The position numbers and the translations under genes are program-made. The notes beneath the pieces are model-generated. The model was given only the letters and a program-made list of their open reading frames with translations. It was not told the origin of the DNA and made no database searches. Of a stretch of DNA of 64,000 bases, positions 54,171 to 62,523 are shown in pieces (the first letter of the stretch is position 1; each line of letters opens with the position of its first letter). Source of the stretch: Betaproteobacteria bacterium (GTDB lineage: Bacteria > Pseudomonadota > Gammaproteobacteria > Burkholderiales > SG8-39); NCBI GenBank assembly GCA_029883975.1, contig JAOUIL010000001.1:65255-129254 (forward strand), written 5' to 3'.

Positions 54171-54890
54171 TCAGGGTTTCGACGCCATCCGCCGCTCGAG
54201 TTCTTCAAGTCGCTCTTTCACGAACCTGCGCTCGGCGGGATCCTGAAGCTGGCCGCTCTCCAGGAGGCCGCCGAGCATGACCTTGGCTGCCTCCAGCTCG
54301 TTCATGTCCTCTGCAATGAAGATCTCCATCTGCCTGGCCCAGAGCGGCATGCGCGGATCGCTCGTCAGCCGCTGCAGGTCCGCGGCGTAGCGGCGCGCGA
54401 GCGAGAGGTCGCGCAGCCGGTGCTTGGCGAGCAGCGCGGCTTGGGCCAGCCATGGCCAGCGACCGCCGGGATTCTCCAGGAACGCCTCGTGGACGAAGTC
54501 GAGCATTTCCCGGCACTTGGCGGGGTCGTCGACCTCGGCGTAGATGCGCGCAGCCGCAAAGAGCGGGTAGTCGCTGCGAGGGTCGGTATCGAGCGCCGCC
54601 CGCAGCCAACCGCGCAATCGGCCGTAGTCCAGCCGCCGGTAGGGCAGCACGTTACCGGCGCCGAGGTCGAACGCCTGCACGTATAGCATGGCGAGGCGCG
54701 ACACGGCTGCTGGCTCGCCCAGGCTCGCCGCGCGCAGCGCGGCGGCGCGCGGCGCCGGCGGCAAGTCTTCCGCTGCTGTGGCGGGAAGCGGGCGCCAGGC
54801 CTGCCACGCGACCTGGGCGGCAAGTCCGAAGGCGAGCGCGGCCCACAGCCAGGAAGGCACGACGGCCAGCGGGCGTTCGCTGGCGCTCAC
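54171..54890 (-). CDS. Membrane-anchored alpha-helical repeat (TPR-like) protein
   Basis: 239 aa from a GTG at 54890 that overlaps the stop of the ABC-2 permease (GTGA). One membrane helix (PSWLWAALAFGLAAQVAWQAW) is followed by helix pairs such as YPLFAAARIYAEVDDPAKCREMLDFVHEAF and WPWLAQAALLAKHRLRDLSLARRYAADL, which look like TPR-type repeats. It ends RRFVKERLEELERRMASKP. No family is recognised. Coupling with the permease suggests the two proteins act together, perhaps in a pilus-associated export step. Confidence 0.72.
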   Translation of the reverse strand: MSASERPLAVVPSWLWAALAFGLAAQVAWQAWRPLPATAAEDLPPAPRAAALRAASLGEPAAVSRLAMLYVQAFDLGAGNVLPYRRLDYGRLRGWLRAALDTDPRSDYPLFAAARIYAEVDDPAKCREMLDFVHEAFLENPGGRWPWLAQAALLAKHRLRDLSLARRYAADLQRLTSDPRMPLWARQMEIFIAEDMNELEAAKVMLGGLLESGQLQDPAERRFVKERLEELERRMASKP

Positions 54891-55651
54891 AGGTTGCGCC
54901 GGTGGAAATCGAACATGCCCGCGGCGGCGAGCAGTGCAGCGTAGACCACGAGCCCGGCCACGCTCATGCCGTATTCGGCGGCCGACGGCGGGCCGTACAG
55001 GAGCCACTCGCTCTTCGTCGCCGCATCCAGGCGCGGCAACAGCAGCGCGACTGCATCGACGGCCCCGCGCGAAAGCCATTGCAGCCAGTTCTCCTCGACG
55101 AGCGGTCCCCGCGCGAGCAGCTGGATCGAGGCGATCGCCCGGCCGAGCAGGTACAGGCCCGCGACGGCCGCGAGCGCTGGCACCACCTGCGCGAGCGTGA
55201 GCGCGAAGAACAGGCTCGCGGCGCACACCAGCAGCAGCTCCAGGGCGAGCGAGGCGCCCCACAGCGCCACGCCTGCCGGGCCTGACCACAGCAGCAGCGG
55301 CAGCGAGAAGACGAGCGCGAGCCCGAGCCCCGCGGCGCCGTAGCCGGCCAGCTTGCCGAGGTAGTACTCGCTGCGCGACAGCGGCAGGGCGAGCGCCAGT
55401 TCGAGCACCTTGTCGTTGGCTTCCCGCACCAGGCTGGTGGCCACGTGCGTGGCGAGCAGGAACGCGGCGCCCGCGCGCAGCAGCGCAGCCGCGAACGCGG
55501 CCTGCAGCTCGCGGCTCTCGGTGACCGCCACCTGCGACAAGAAGACGGCGAGCCCGAGCGCAGCGGCGAGCAGCCCGAGCGCCAGCCAAGGCAGGCCGGA
55601 GCGGCGCGCTTCAAGCAACGTGGCGCGGGCGAGAAGGAGGGAGGCGGGCAT
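54887..55651 (-). CDS. ABC-2 type permease
   Basis: A 254-aa protein with about six membrane segments and a layout like ABC-2 membrane proteins: N-terminal ARATLLEARRSGLPWLALGLL, the coupling-region-like LALALPLSRSEYYLGKLAGYGAAGLG, then four to five helices. No ATPase subunit is encoded next to it; the partner may lie elsewhere. It is co-transcribed with the TPR-like gene and divergent from the histidine kinase gene with only seven bases between the starts. Substrate unknown. Confidence 0.75.
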   Translation of the reverse strand: MPASLLLARATLLEARRSGLPWLALGLLAAALGLAVFLSQVAVTESRELQAAFAAALLRAGAAFLLATHVATSLVREANDKVLELALALPLSRSEYYLGKLAGYGAAGLGLALVFSLPLLLWSGPAGVALWGASLALELLLVCAASLFFALTLAQVVPALAAVAGLYLLGRAIASIQLLARGPLVEENWLQWLSRGAVDAVALLLPRLDAATKSEWLLYGPPSAAEYGMSVAGLVVYAALLAAAGMFDFHRRNL

Positions 55652-55658
55652 CTATCGC

Positions 55659-57425
55659 ATGGCGGCGATTCTGCGTATCTTTGCCTGCGCCGTGCCCATC
55701 ACGCAAGCCGACGTTCTGCACGACGACGCCGCCCGGCTTCCGCGCGCGGCGCTCGCCTTCAGCCAGCGCCACTGGCGCTTCGTCGCCGTCGGCATGCTCG
55801 CGCTGCTGCACGTGGTGGCGCTGCGCGGGGTGGCCGACGACGGCGCGCGCGTGCTGCTGATCGCCCACCTGGGGCTCGTGCTGCTCTGGCAGCCGCTGCT
55901 GCGCGGCGAGCGGCGCGTCACGCTCGCGCAGACGGTGCTCATCGGCGCTTTTGCCGCCGCGCTGGTGTACTGGCTGAACGGCTGGCTGCTGGCCGCCTGG
56001 ACCGTGATCCTCGCCGGCCTGGTCGGCGGCCGCGTGTTCCTGCACCAGGCGCGCTGGCAGCGGCGCTTCTACTTGTTGATGCTCGTGTACCTGCTCGCGC
56101 TGCTCGTGGTGGTCGTGCTGCCGCAGATCGCGCCGCGCAACGAGATCGATCCCGTGATCCGCGGCTATGCCGCGTGGGGTCTGCCGGTGCTGTTCGTGGC
56201 CATGGCGCTCGCGCCCACGGAGACCGACCCGCCCGAGGCGGCGCAGGTGATCGACTATTTCTACAGCGTATTCCTGATGCTGATGCTCGGCGTCGTCATC
56301 CTGGGCTGCTTCGCTTTCATGATGCTCGGGCGCACGGGCTACCTGCAGGCGCTGACCTACATCGTGTTCGTGATCGCCGCGGTCCTGCTGGCGATCGGCC
56401 TGGCGTGGAACCCGCGTACCGGCTACGCGGGCTTGAGCGTGTTCGTGTCGCGCTACCTGTTCTCCATCGGCCTGCCGATCGAGCAATGGCTGCAGACGCT
56501 CGCCCGCCTGTCGCATGCGGAGAGGGAGCCCGGGCGCTTCCTGGTCGAGGCGGCCGCGGCGCTCGCGCGCCTGCCCTCGGTGCAGGGCGCGTCCTGGCGC
56601 GCGGCCGGCGAATCGGGCGAGGCCGGATCGCGCACGCCTTACCCGGTCGAGTTCTCGAACGAAGAGCTCGCGCTCATCATCTACTCGCGCTACCGCACCA
56701 GCCCCGCGCTGCAGGGGCACCTGCGCCTGCTGGGGCAGCTGCTCGGCGAGTTCTACCTCGCCAAGCTGCGCGAGCGCGCGCTGCGGCAGGCGAGCTACAT
56801 GGAAGCCGTGCACGAGACCGGGGCGCGCGTCACGCACGACGTGAAGAACCTGCTGCAGTCGCTCAACGTGCTGTGCTCGGTGGCGCTCGCCGAGGGCGGC
56901 GACTCGCCGGCGTCGCTGGCGCTGCTGCGCCGGCAGCTGCCGGCGGTCGCGCAGCGGCTGGGCGCCACGCTGGACAAGCTGCAGCGCCCGGCAGAGGCGA
57001 CCGAGGCACCGGCGCCGGCCGCTGAGTGGTGGGAGAGCCTCGTGCGCCAGTATGCCGACCGCGGCGTGGAGTTCAGCGCACGCGCGCTGGAGGGCACCGA
57101 GCTGCCGCGCGGCCTGTTCGACAGCGTGGCGGACAATCTGCTGCAGAACGCGCTCGCCAAGCGCGCGGCCGAGCCGGGCGTGCGCGTGTCCGCCGCGCTG
57201 CAGGGCGGCGACGCGCCGGCGCTGCGGGTACGCGATTCCGGGCGAGCCGTTCCCGCCGCGCTTGCGGCGACGCTGCTGCGTGCGCCGATGCTCCAGTCCG
57301 CTGGGGGCCTGGGCATCGGGCTGTACCAGGCGGCGCGCCAGGCGCAGGCGGCGGGCTGGGTGCTGCGGCTGGAAACGAATCGCGACGGCGAGGTGTGCTT
57401 CGCGCTGGAGCGCGCGAGCGGCTAG
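55659..57425 (+). CDS. Membrane-bound sensor histidine kinase
   Basis: 588 aa from the ATG at 55659, though a later start is possible because only seven bases separate it from the divergent permease start; the track ORF begins upstream at 55410. About eight transmembrane helices span residues 35-265. The cytosolic part has the H box GARVTHDVKNLLQSLNVL (His393), N box DNLLQNALAKRA and a reduced G box GGLGIGLYQAARQA. The kinase core is at the C-terminus and lacks HAMP or PAS domains. No response regulator is adjacent. It may sense a membrane or envelope signal for the pilus locus; that is inference. Confidence 0.82.
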   Translation: MAAILRIFACAVPITQADVLHDDAARLPRAALAFSQRHWRFVAVGMLALLHVVALRGVADDGARVLLIAHLGLVLLWQPLLRGERRVTLAQTVLIGAFAAALVYWLNGWLLAAWTVILAGLVGGRVFLHQARWQRRFYLLMLVYLLALLVVVVLPQIAPRNEIDPVIRGYAAWGLPVLFVAMALAPTETDPPEAAQVIDYFYSVFLMLMLGVVILGCFAFMMLGRTGYLQALTYIVFVIAAVLLAIGLAWNPRTGYAGLSVFVSRYLFSIGLPIEQWLQTLARLSHAEREPGRFLVEAAAALARLPSVQGASWRAAGESGEAGSRTPYPVEFSNEELALIIYSRYRTSPALQGHLRLLGQLLGEFYLAKLRERALRQASYMEAVHETGARVTHDVKNLLQSLNVLCSVALAEGGDSPASLALLRRQLPAVAQRLGATLDKLQRPAEATEAPAPAAEWWESLVRQYADRGVEFSARALEGTELPRGLFDSVADNLLQNALAKRAAEPGVRVSAALQGGDAPALRVRDSGRAVPAALAATLLRAPMLQSAGGLGIGLYQAARQAQAAGWVLRLETNRDGEVCFALERASG

Positions 57426-58177
57426 GGCAGCAGGCCCGCGGCGACCAGCTTGGAGTAGAGCTCGCCGACCGTGATCCACGTCATCTGGTCGTCGAACTCG
57501 CCGTTCGTGGCGCCGGCCGGCGTCGGCGTGTGCCAGACGAAGACCCGGTCGCCGTTGACGTTGGCGGCCTCGTCGATGCCAGCGCTGCCGCTGACGCCGT
57601 TCTTGCCGGTGGAGAACAGGAGGGCGACGAGCGTCGTCTGGTTGCTGACCGGCGTTGCGGTGCCACAAGCGGTTGCCGTGATACCGGTTGCCGAGGCGCA
57701 CACTACGAGGTCGTTCGGCTGGCAGGTGATGCCATTGGTCCTCAGGTTGGCCGCATTGGTGAAATGCGGAGCGGCACTGGCTGCCGGCGTACAGGTCGGG
57801 GTCGTGCTCGACACGGCGTAGCGGATGCGGTTGCCCCAGGCGTCGATGGCGAAGCCGTTGCCGTCCACGATCTGGAAGCCGATCGCTTGCGCGGGGAGGA
57901 AGCCGCCGTAGCTGGCGTCGCAGTTGGGCGGCGTGGTGATCGCCTCGGCGCCGGATGCCGTCGCCGGGCAGGGCAGGCGGCCGTTCACCAGGGCGAAGGC
58001 CAGGACCAACTCGCGCGCCAACTCCAGACGCCGGCGCGTTTCCTCGAAATTGCGCACGTCCGTCTGCGCCGAAAGCGTGTACAGGCCGGCAGCGAGCAGC
58101 AGGGCGACGATGGCGAACACCACCGCAAGCTCGGTGAGCGTGAAGCCGCGGGCGCGGCGGGCGCGAGAGGCCGACAT
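57422..58177 (-). CDS. Type IV prepilin-like protein (minor pilin)
   Basis: 251 aa from the ATG at 58177. The class III signal SRARRARG|FTLTE with Glu5 is followed by LAVVFAIVALLLAAGLYTL. The globular region is rich in Thr/Ala/Asn and has several cysteines (CTPAASA, ITCQPND, VVCASA, ACGTA). It resembles pseudopilins more than major pilins. It starts at the end of the 593-aa gene and overlaps its stop by one base. Confidence 0.85.
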   Translation of the reverse strand: MSASRARRARGFTLTELAVVFAIVALLLAAGLYTLSAQTDVRNFEETRRRLELARELVLAFALVNGRLPCPATASGAEAITTPPNCDASYGGFLPAQAIGFQIVDGNGFAIDAWGNRIRYAVSSTTPTCTPAASAAPHFTNAANLRTNGITCQPNDLVVCASATGITATACGTATPVSNQTTLVALLFSTGKNGVSGSAGIDEAANVNGDRVFVWHTPTPAGATNGEFDDQMTWITVGELYSKLVAAGLLP

Positions 58178-59958
58178 CACTGCACGTACGCGAGCGGGAA
58201 TGTCGGGTTGGGCGTGATCCAGTCGACAATCACCAGGCGGTCGTTCCAGGGCGCGTTGAGCCCGACGTTCGCAACCCGGTCGACCCTTGGGCGGCGCTGC
58301 TCGTAGAACGTGCCGCCATCCATGTTCTGGTACTCGAGGTAGTTGGAGAACGTCGCGCTGGGGCGCGTCTGCCCGGCGAGCGCGCGGCCCGCCAGCACCA
58401 GCAGCACGCGCGTGTTTCGGATGGTATCGTCGTTGAAGCGCAGGCAGTTGGTGGAATCGCAGCCGCCGGTGCCGGGCAGAACGTTCGGCGTGTTCTGCTG
58501 GGCGACTGCGTAGTAGAAGTTCCGGTGCCAAAGATTGCGCGCGAACCAGCTTGTATCCGGCCCGCCGCTCGGGCACACAGTACTTGTCGTGGCGAGCAGG
58601 CAATGATCGCTGACGACGTCGCGATCCATGCGGATGCGGAATTCCGCTATCGTGCCCCAGCCCATGGCGTCGATGTTGGGCAGGGTGACGTCGATCTGCG
58701 CGGTCACCGAACCATGCGGCTTGTTCCAGACGCTGCCGTCGTTCATTTCCAGTCGGCGCGAAACCGAGACCGATGCCGTCGACCAGGTGGGATCACCGTT
58801 GTTGCGCGCCTCCGCCGTCAGCTTCGACACGATCCTGCTGCGAAGCCCCATGGCGACGTCGGTGAAGGTTGCGGTCATGCGCAGCGATATCGGGAGCGAC
58901 GGATCGACTCCATCTTCTCGGTACACGCCCTCGCAGGCATACACGGTGGAGGATTCCCAGTAGCAGCTCTGCGAATCGATGCCGCCCGCGGAGGTGGTCT
59001 TCACCGCGTCGCCCGGTGCCTCGTAGAAATCGACGAATCCGGCCACGGCGGCCATCGGCAGCAACCCCTGATAAATCCCGACGTCACCCCTGAAATTGGA
59101 CGCACCAGGGCTCGTGTCGAACTGCACCGCATAGGGGTAGATCGGCGCGTTTGACGTCGACGAGACCCAGCGTCGTGGCGAGTTCGAGTCGAGGGCAAAC
59201 GCGGCATTGCGCAGCGCGGGCGCGATCTCGCGCTGCGCGCGCTCCTGGATCGCGGCCTCGAGCGCAGGCATGATGTCGGCGACCGTCACGCGCAGGATCT
59301 GGTCATTGAAGCTCGCGTTCGCCGAGCTGCTGACGAAACTGTTGGTGGCGTTGCCGCACTCGAGGTAGTTGCGCTTGTCCGGCGCGCCGCTCGCGGGCCG
59401 CGCCTGCGCCCAGGCCGTACAGCCCGCCACTGCCGGTACGGCGACCACCGGCCCCGGCGCGATGATCAGCGCCACCGCGGCGTTGGCAGTGCCGTCGATG
59501 GTCAGCTGGCCGACCGAATCCGGGTTGATGACCGTCTGCGCGCCGGAGAAGGCCCAGCCGGGGGAAACGATGTACCAGAGCGGCTCGCCCGCGGCATCCA
59601 CCAGCTTTTCGACGCCGATCGTGCGCCACGGCAGCCTGCCGACCGCCGGCAGGCTGCAGTTGCCGTTGGCCGTGCCCTCCGCGCCCGGGACGTTGAAGTC
59701 GGCGGGCGCCTCGGGGCAGGGCAGGCTGCCGGGATTGTTCTCACCCGCCATCGCTGCACGCTGCGCCATGTAGCCGATCAGCGCCGCCTTCGCCCGGCTC
59801 AACACCTTCGCGTTGTGCTCTCGGTCGAGCGCCACGTGGCTGTTAGCGGCGTTCAGCCGGCTCGTCAGTATCCAGGCGAACACCATGACGATCACCGCGA
59901 GCAGGCCGAGCAGCGCGAGGCCGCGCTGCGCGCCGCGCCTAGCGGGACGCGTCGCCAC
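58177..59958 (-). CDS. Large minor-pilin-like protein lacking Glu5
   Basis: A 593-aa protein starting at GTG. After a basic leader (ATRPARRGAQRG) comes a pilin-like hydrophobic helix LALLGLLAVIVMVFAWILTSRLN without the usual Glu5, as in the tip pseudopilin GspK and PilX-like proteins. The rest is a large periplasmic region with cysteines and many Asn/Thr/Ala repeats. It may be a tip or adhesive subunit of the pilus. It sits directly before a true minor pilin gene and after a PilP-position gene. Confidence 0.75.
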   Translation of the reverse strand: MATRPARRGAQRGLALLGLLAVIVMVFAWILTSRLNAANSHVALDREHNAKVLSRAKAALIGYMAQRAAMAGENNPGSLPCPEAPADFNVPGAEGTANGNCSLPAVGRLPWRTIGVEKLVDAAGEPLWYIVSPGWAFSGAQTVINPDSVGQLTIDGTANAAVALIIAPGPVVAVPAVAGCTAWAQARPASGAPDKRNYLECGNATNSFVSSSANASFNDQILRVTVADIMPALEAAIQERAQREIAPALRNAAFALDSNSPRRWVSSTSNAPIYPYAVQFDTSPGASNFRGDVGIYQGLLPMAAVAGFVDFYEAPGDAVKTTSAGGIDSQSCYWESSTVYACEGVYREDGVDPSLPISLRMTATFTDVAMGLRSRIVSKLTAEARNNGDPTWSTASVSVSRRLEMNDGSVWNKPHGSVTAQIDVTLPNIDAMGWGTIAEFRIRMDRDVVSDHCLLATTSTVCPSGGPDTSWFARNLWHRNFYYAVAQQNTPNVLPGTGGCDSTNCLRFNDDTIRNTRVLLVLAGRALAGQTRPSATFSNYLEYQNMDGGTFYEQRRPRVDRVANVGLNAPWNDRLVIVDWITPNPTFPLAYVQ

Positions 59959-60379
59959 GACGCTCGACCCTTACATGCCCGGACCCGAGCGGATCCTTGA
60001 CCTCGCCCGTGGCGCGATCCAGCGTCTGGCCGACGCGCACCGGCACGCGGCGCCCGTCGTCGCCGACGCCGATGGTGACGCGCGTCGGGTCGCTGCCGCG
60101 GTTCACGCGAATGCCCTCGGCGCGCACGCCGTCGGGAATGGCATAGCCGTCCAGCCAGATGGTCGACTTGCCCTGCGAGCGCTTGACGTACCCGTCCAGG
60201 CGCGTCGTAGGCGAGGCGGCGGCCACGGCAGCCGGCTTGTCGGGCAGGCGCGCCTTGCGCCGCGCGTCCAGCGCCTCGCGCTGCTCCGGCGTGAAGAACA
60301 GGCGTCCCAGCTGCTGCGCGCCGGCAGACGCGGGCGCCAGCAGTCCGAGCGCAAGGAGCAAGAGCGCGGCGCGCCTCAC
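59939..60379 (-). CDS. Small periplasmic pilus-assembly protein (MshK/PilP position)
   Basis: 146 aa from a GTG at 60379 overlapping the upstream stop (GTGA). A signal peptide (VRRAALLLLALGLLAPASAGA) precedes a short basic domain with RLFFTPEQREALDARR and VRVGQTLDRATGEV, the latter possibly a beta-rich interaction domain. By position after the PilO-like gene it corresponds to MshK of MSHA systems. Homology cannot be established by eye. Its last 20 bases overlap the start of the 593-aa gene. Confidence 0.65.
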   Translation of the reverse strand: MRRAALLLLALGLLAPASAGAQQLGRLFFTPEQREALDARRKARLPDKPAAVAAASPTTRLDGYVKRSQGKSTIWLDGYAIPDGVRAEGIRVNRGSDPTRVTIGVGDDGRRVPVRVGQTLDRATGEVKDPLGSGHVRVERRGDASR

Positions 60380-60984
60380 GCTTTGGCTCCATGGTCGACG
60401 ATGGTGATCAGGTCGATCTCGCACTCGGCGCGCAGGCGCGGCGACAGGTTGGGCGTCGCGGCCGCGACGCCGGTGCGCGTGATCGCGCAGCGGCGCACGG
60501 CGTAGTAGGCCTTGCCCGACGAGCGCAGCGCCCACAGCAGTCCGAACAGGTCGCCCTCGTGCAGCAGCGCAAGCTCCACGCGCATGGCGCTGGCGTAGAA
60601 ATCCACCGTGCCGGGCTTGCCCGGCACCGAGGCGAGGGGGCGCTGGCGCTCGACGCGGTAGCGCAGATCGGGCAGCTCGAGCTCGGAGCGGATGCGCGAC
60701 ATGGCATCGGCCCACTCCAGCCGCTGCTCCTCGCCGAGGATGCCGAGCGCCTTCAGCTGCTGGTAGACCTTGAGCTTTTCCTTGACCTCGCGCTCCTCCT
60801 CGGCGATGCGCATGAGGCGTTCCTTGACCTGCGTACGCTCGAGCCGCGCCTGCGCAAGCAGGCGCGCCTCGGCGGCACTCTTGTCCTGCACCCAGAACAC
60901 CAGCCAGGCCCCCGCGGTGAGGAGCACCATGAACGCCGCGAGGGGCAGGGCGAGCTGGCGGACTTCGCGCGCGCTCAGGTTCAT
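60376..60984 (-). CDS. PilO/MshJ-like pilus assembly protein
   Basis: 202 aa from the ATG at 60984. One N-terminal membrane helix (VRQLALPLAAFMVLLTAGAWLVFWV) is followed by a coiled-coil (EARLLAQARLERTQVKERLMRIAEEEREVKEKLKVYQQL) and a small ferredoxin-like domain, as in PilO/GspM/MshJ. Together with the PilM-PilN fusion encoded just upstream it would form the inner-membrane alignment complex of the pilus. It overlaps the upstream gene by four bases. Confidence 0.78.
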   Translation of the reverse strand: MNLSAREVRQLALPLAAFMVLLTAGAWLVFWVQDKSAAEARLLAQARLERTQVKERLMRIAEEEREVKEKLKVYQQLKALGILGEEQRLEWADAMSRIRSELELPDLRYRVERQRPLASVPGKPGTVDFYASAMRVELALLHEGDLFGLLWALRSSGKAYYAVRRCAITRTGVAAATPNLSPRLRAECEIDLITIVDHGAKA

Positions 60985-62522
60985 GGCAGGCCCCGCGCCA
61001 GGTAGATCGTGAAGCGCGGCGCCTCGCCGCCCTCGGAGGCGGTACCGATGTCGCCCGAAAGCGTGCCCTCGGAAGTCACGTCGAAGGGCAGTTGCGTGCG
61101 CTGCACCTGGAAACTCGGGTCGGCGCGCAGCGCGTCGGCGAAGCGCTGCACTTCCGCAGTGATGGCGCGGTATTCGGAGCGGCGCATGGCCGTCACCCGC
61201 CCTTGGATCTCGAGCACCTCGGCCTGCGCACCGGGCTTGGGCTTCGCGGTCGTGGCGCCTCCCGCTGCGGGCTTGCCGCCTTCGGCCGGCCGGTCCACGG
61301 ACCATAGCAGCGAGTCGATCTCGATCTGCGGAAAATCCTCCAGCACGCGCGACACATAGCGCAGCGTCTGCTCCGGCGAGCCGCTGCGCTGCGCGATCCT
61401 GGTGAACTCCTGCACCGTGGCGCGCATGTTCTCGGTGGTGGTCTGCGTGACGGGGAAGGTGGAGAACAGGCGCTCGTACTGCTGCTGATCGGCGCGCGAG
61501 TCGGTGCGCACTCGGGCGGTCTCGCCGCGCGCGGAGAGAATGTCGAGCCAGGCGGCGCCCGCGTACAGCGTGCATGCGGCGAGGCCGAGCGCGCCGGCCG
61601 CCACCAGGCCGCGCTGCAGCTGCCACAGGAAGTACCCGCGCCGCTCCTCGCGGCGCGCGAACTGCTCGCGCGGCGGCCGGCGGACTGCCAGGTGCAGGTA
61701 GAGCTGCTCGGCGCCCATGCCCGCCGGCGCCGACTTCACGCCGAGGCGTTGCGCGGCCTCCGCCAGGTCCACGGTGACGAACGACAGCCGCGCATCGGAC
61801 ACCAGCGCCTGCTCGAATACCGCACGCTGGCCGGGCGGCGCGATGACGACCACGTGCACCGGGGGGGCATCGCGCGGCAGCACGCGCAACGTGGAGAGGT
61901 ACTGCGCGAGCCGGCCCGTCTCCGAGCGCACGAACGCGGCGAACGCCTCCGGCGTCATGTCGGCCGCGCGCTCCAGGCGCGCGAAGCGCAGCCTGCCGTT
62001 GTCCACGTAGCACTGGCGCAGCCCGGCGCTGTTGGCGTTCACGACGAAGCAGCGCCCGCCCTTCACGCCCAGGCGCGCGGCCAGCGCCGGCGCGAGCAGC
62101 GGCACGGAGAACATGCCGGCCATCTTGGCCTCGGACTCGATGAGCGCGTCCAGCCACGGTGCCAGGCGCTGCGTGTTGGTGAACGAGGTGAGCAGCAGCC
62201 GCTCGTTGCGCCGCTCGCCGCTCACGTAGCCGAGCGACAGCGCGGCGGCGAGCCGCGTGTCGCGGTAGCGCTGGGCGAGGCGCCGCCGGATGACCTGCTC
62301 GCGGTCGTTGCCGCGCAGGTACGGGATCAGCTCCTCGTGGAAGTCCTCGCCGGCCAGATCGACCACCACGGAGAACAGCGCGCCGCGATGGCCCGCGAGG
62401 TACTCGCGGAACGCCGCCACACCCACCTCGTCGACCGGGAACTTCGCCTCCAGGTCGAGCCGCCCGCCGGACCAGGCGTAGACGCGGTGCTCGTCGGCGG
62501 TGAAGTAGGCGAGGCGCTTCAT
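60981..62522 (-). CDS. PilM-PilN-like fusion, MshI-type pilus assembly protein
   Basis: A 513-aa protein. Residues 1-305 look like an actin-fold PilM/MshI domain (KRLAYFTADEHRVYAWSGG, ALSLGYVSGERRNERLLLTSF, VVNANSAGLRQCYVDNGRLRF). A membrane helix at about 320-345 (GLVAAGALGLAACTLYAGAAWLD) and a C-terminal periplasmic PilN-like region follow. PilM and PilN are usually separate proteins in type IVa pili; in MSHA systems and here they appear fused. It overlaps the PilO-like gene by four bases. Confidence 0.8.
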   Translation of the reverse strand: MKRLAYFTADEHRVYAWSGGRLDLEAKFPVDEVGVAAFREYLAGHRGALFSVVVDLAGEDFHEELIPYLRGNDREQVIRRRLAQRYRDTRLAAALSLGYVSGERRNERLLLTSFTNTQRLAPWLDALIESEAKMAGMFSVPLLAPALAARLGVKGGRCFVVNANSAGLRQCYVDNGRLRFARLERAADMTPEAFAAFVRSETGRLAQYLSTLRVLPRDAPPVHVVVIAPPGQRAVFEQALVSDARLSFVTVDLAEAAQRLGVKSAPAGMGAEQLYLHLAVRRPPREQFARREERRGYFLWQLQRGLVAAGALGLAACTLYAGAAWLDILSARGETARVRTDSRADQQQYERLFSTFPVTQTTTENMRATVQEFTRIAQRSGSPEQTLRYVSRVLEDFPQIEIDSLLWSVDRPAEGGKPAAGGATTAKPKPGAQAEVLEIQGRVTAMRRSEYRAITAEVQRFADALRADPSFQVQRTQLPFDVTSEGTLSGDIGTASEGGEAPRFTIYLARGLP

Positions 62523-62523
62523 G

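Noticed and set aside
55611-58229. 872-aa minus-strand ORF across the histidine kinase
   Set aside because: Antisense to a kinase with intact H, N and G boxes; composition is shadow-like.
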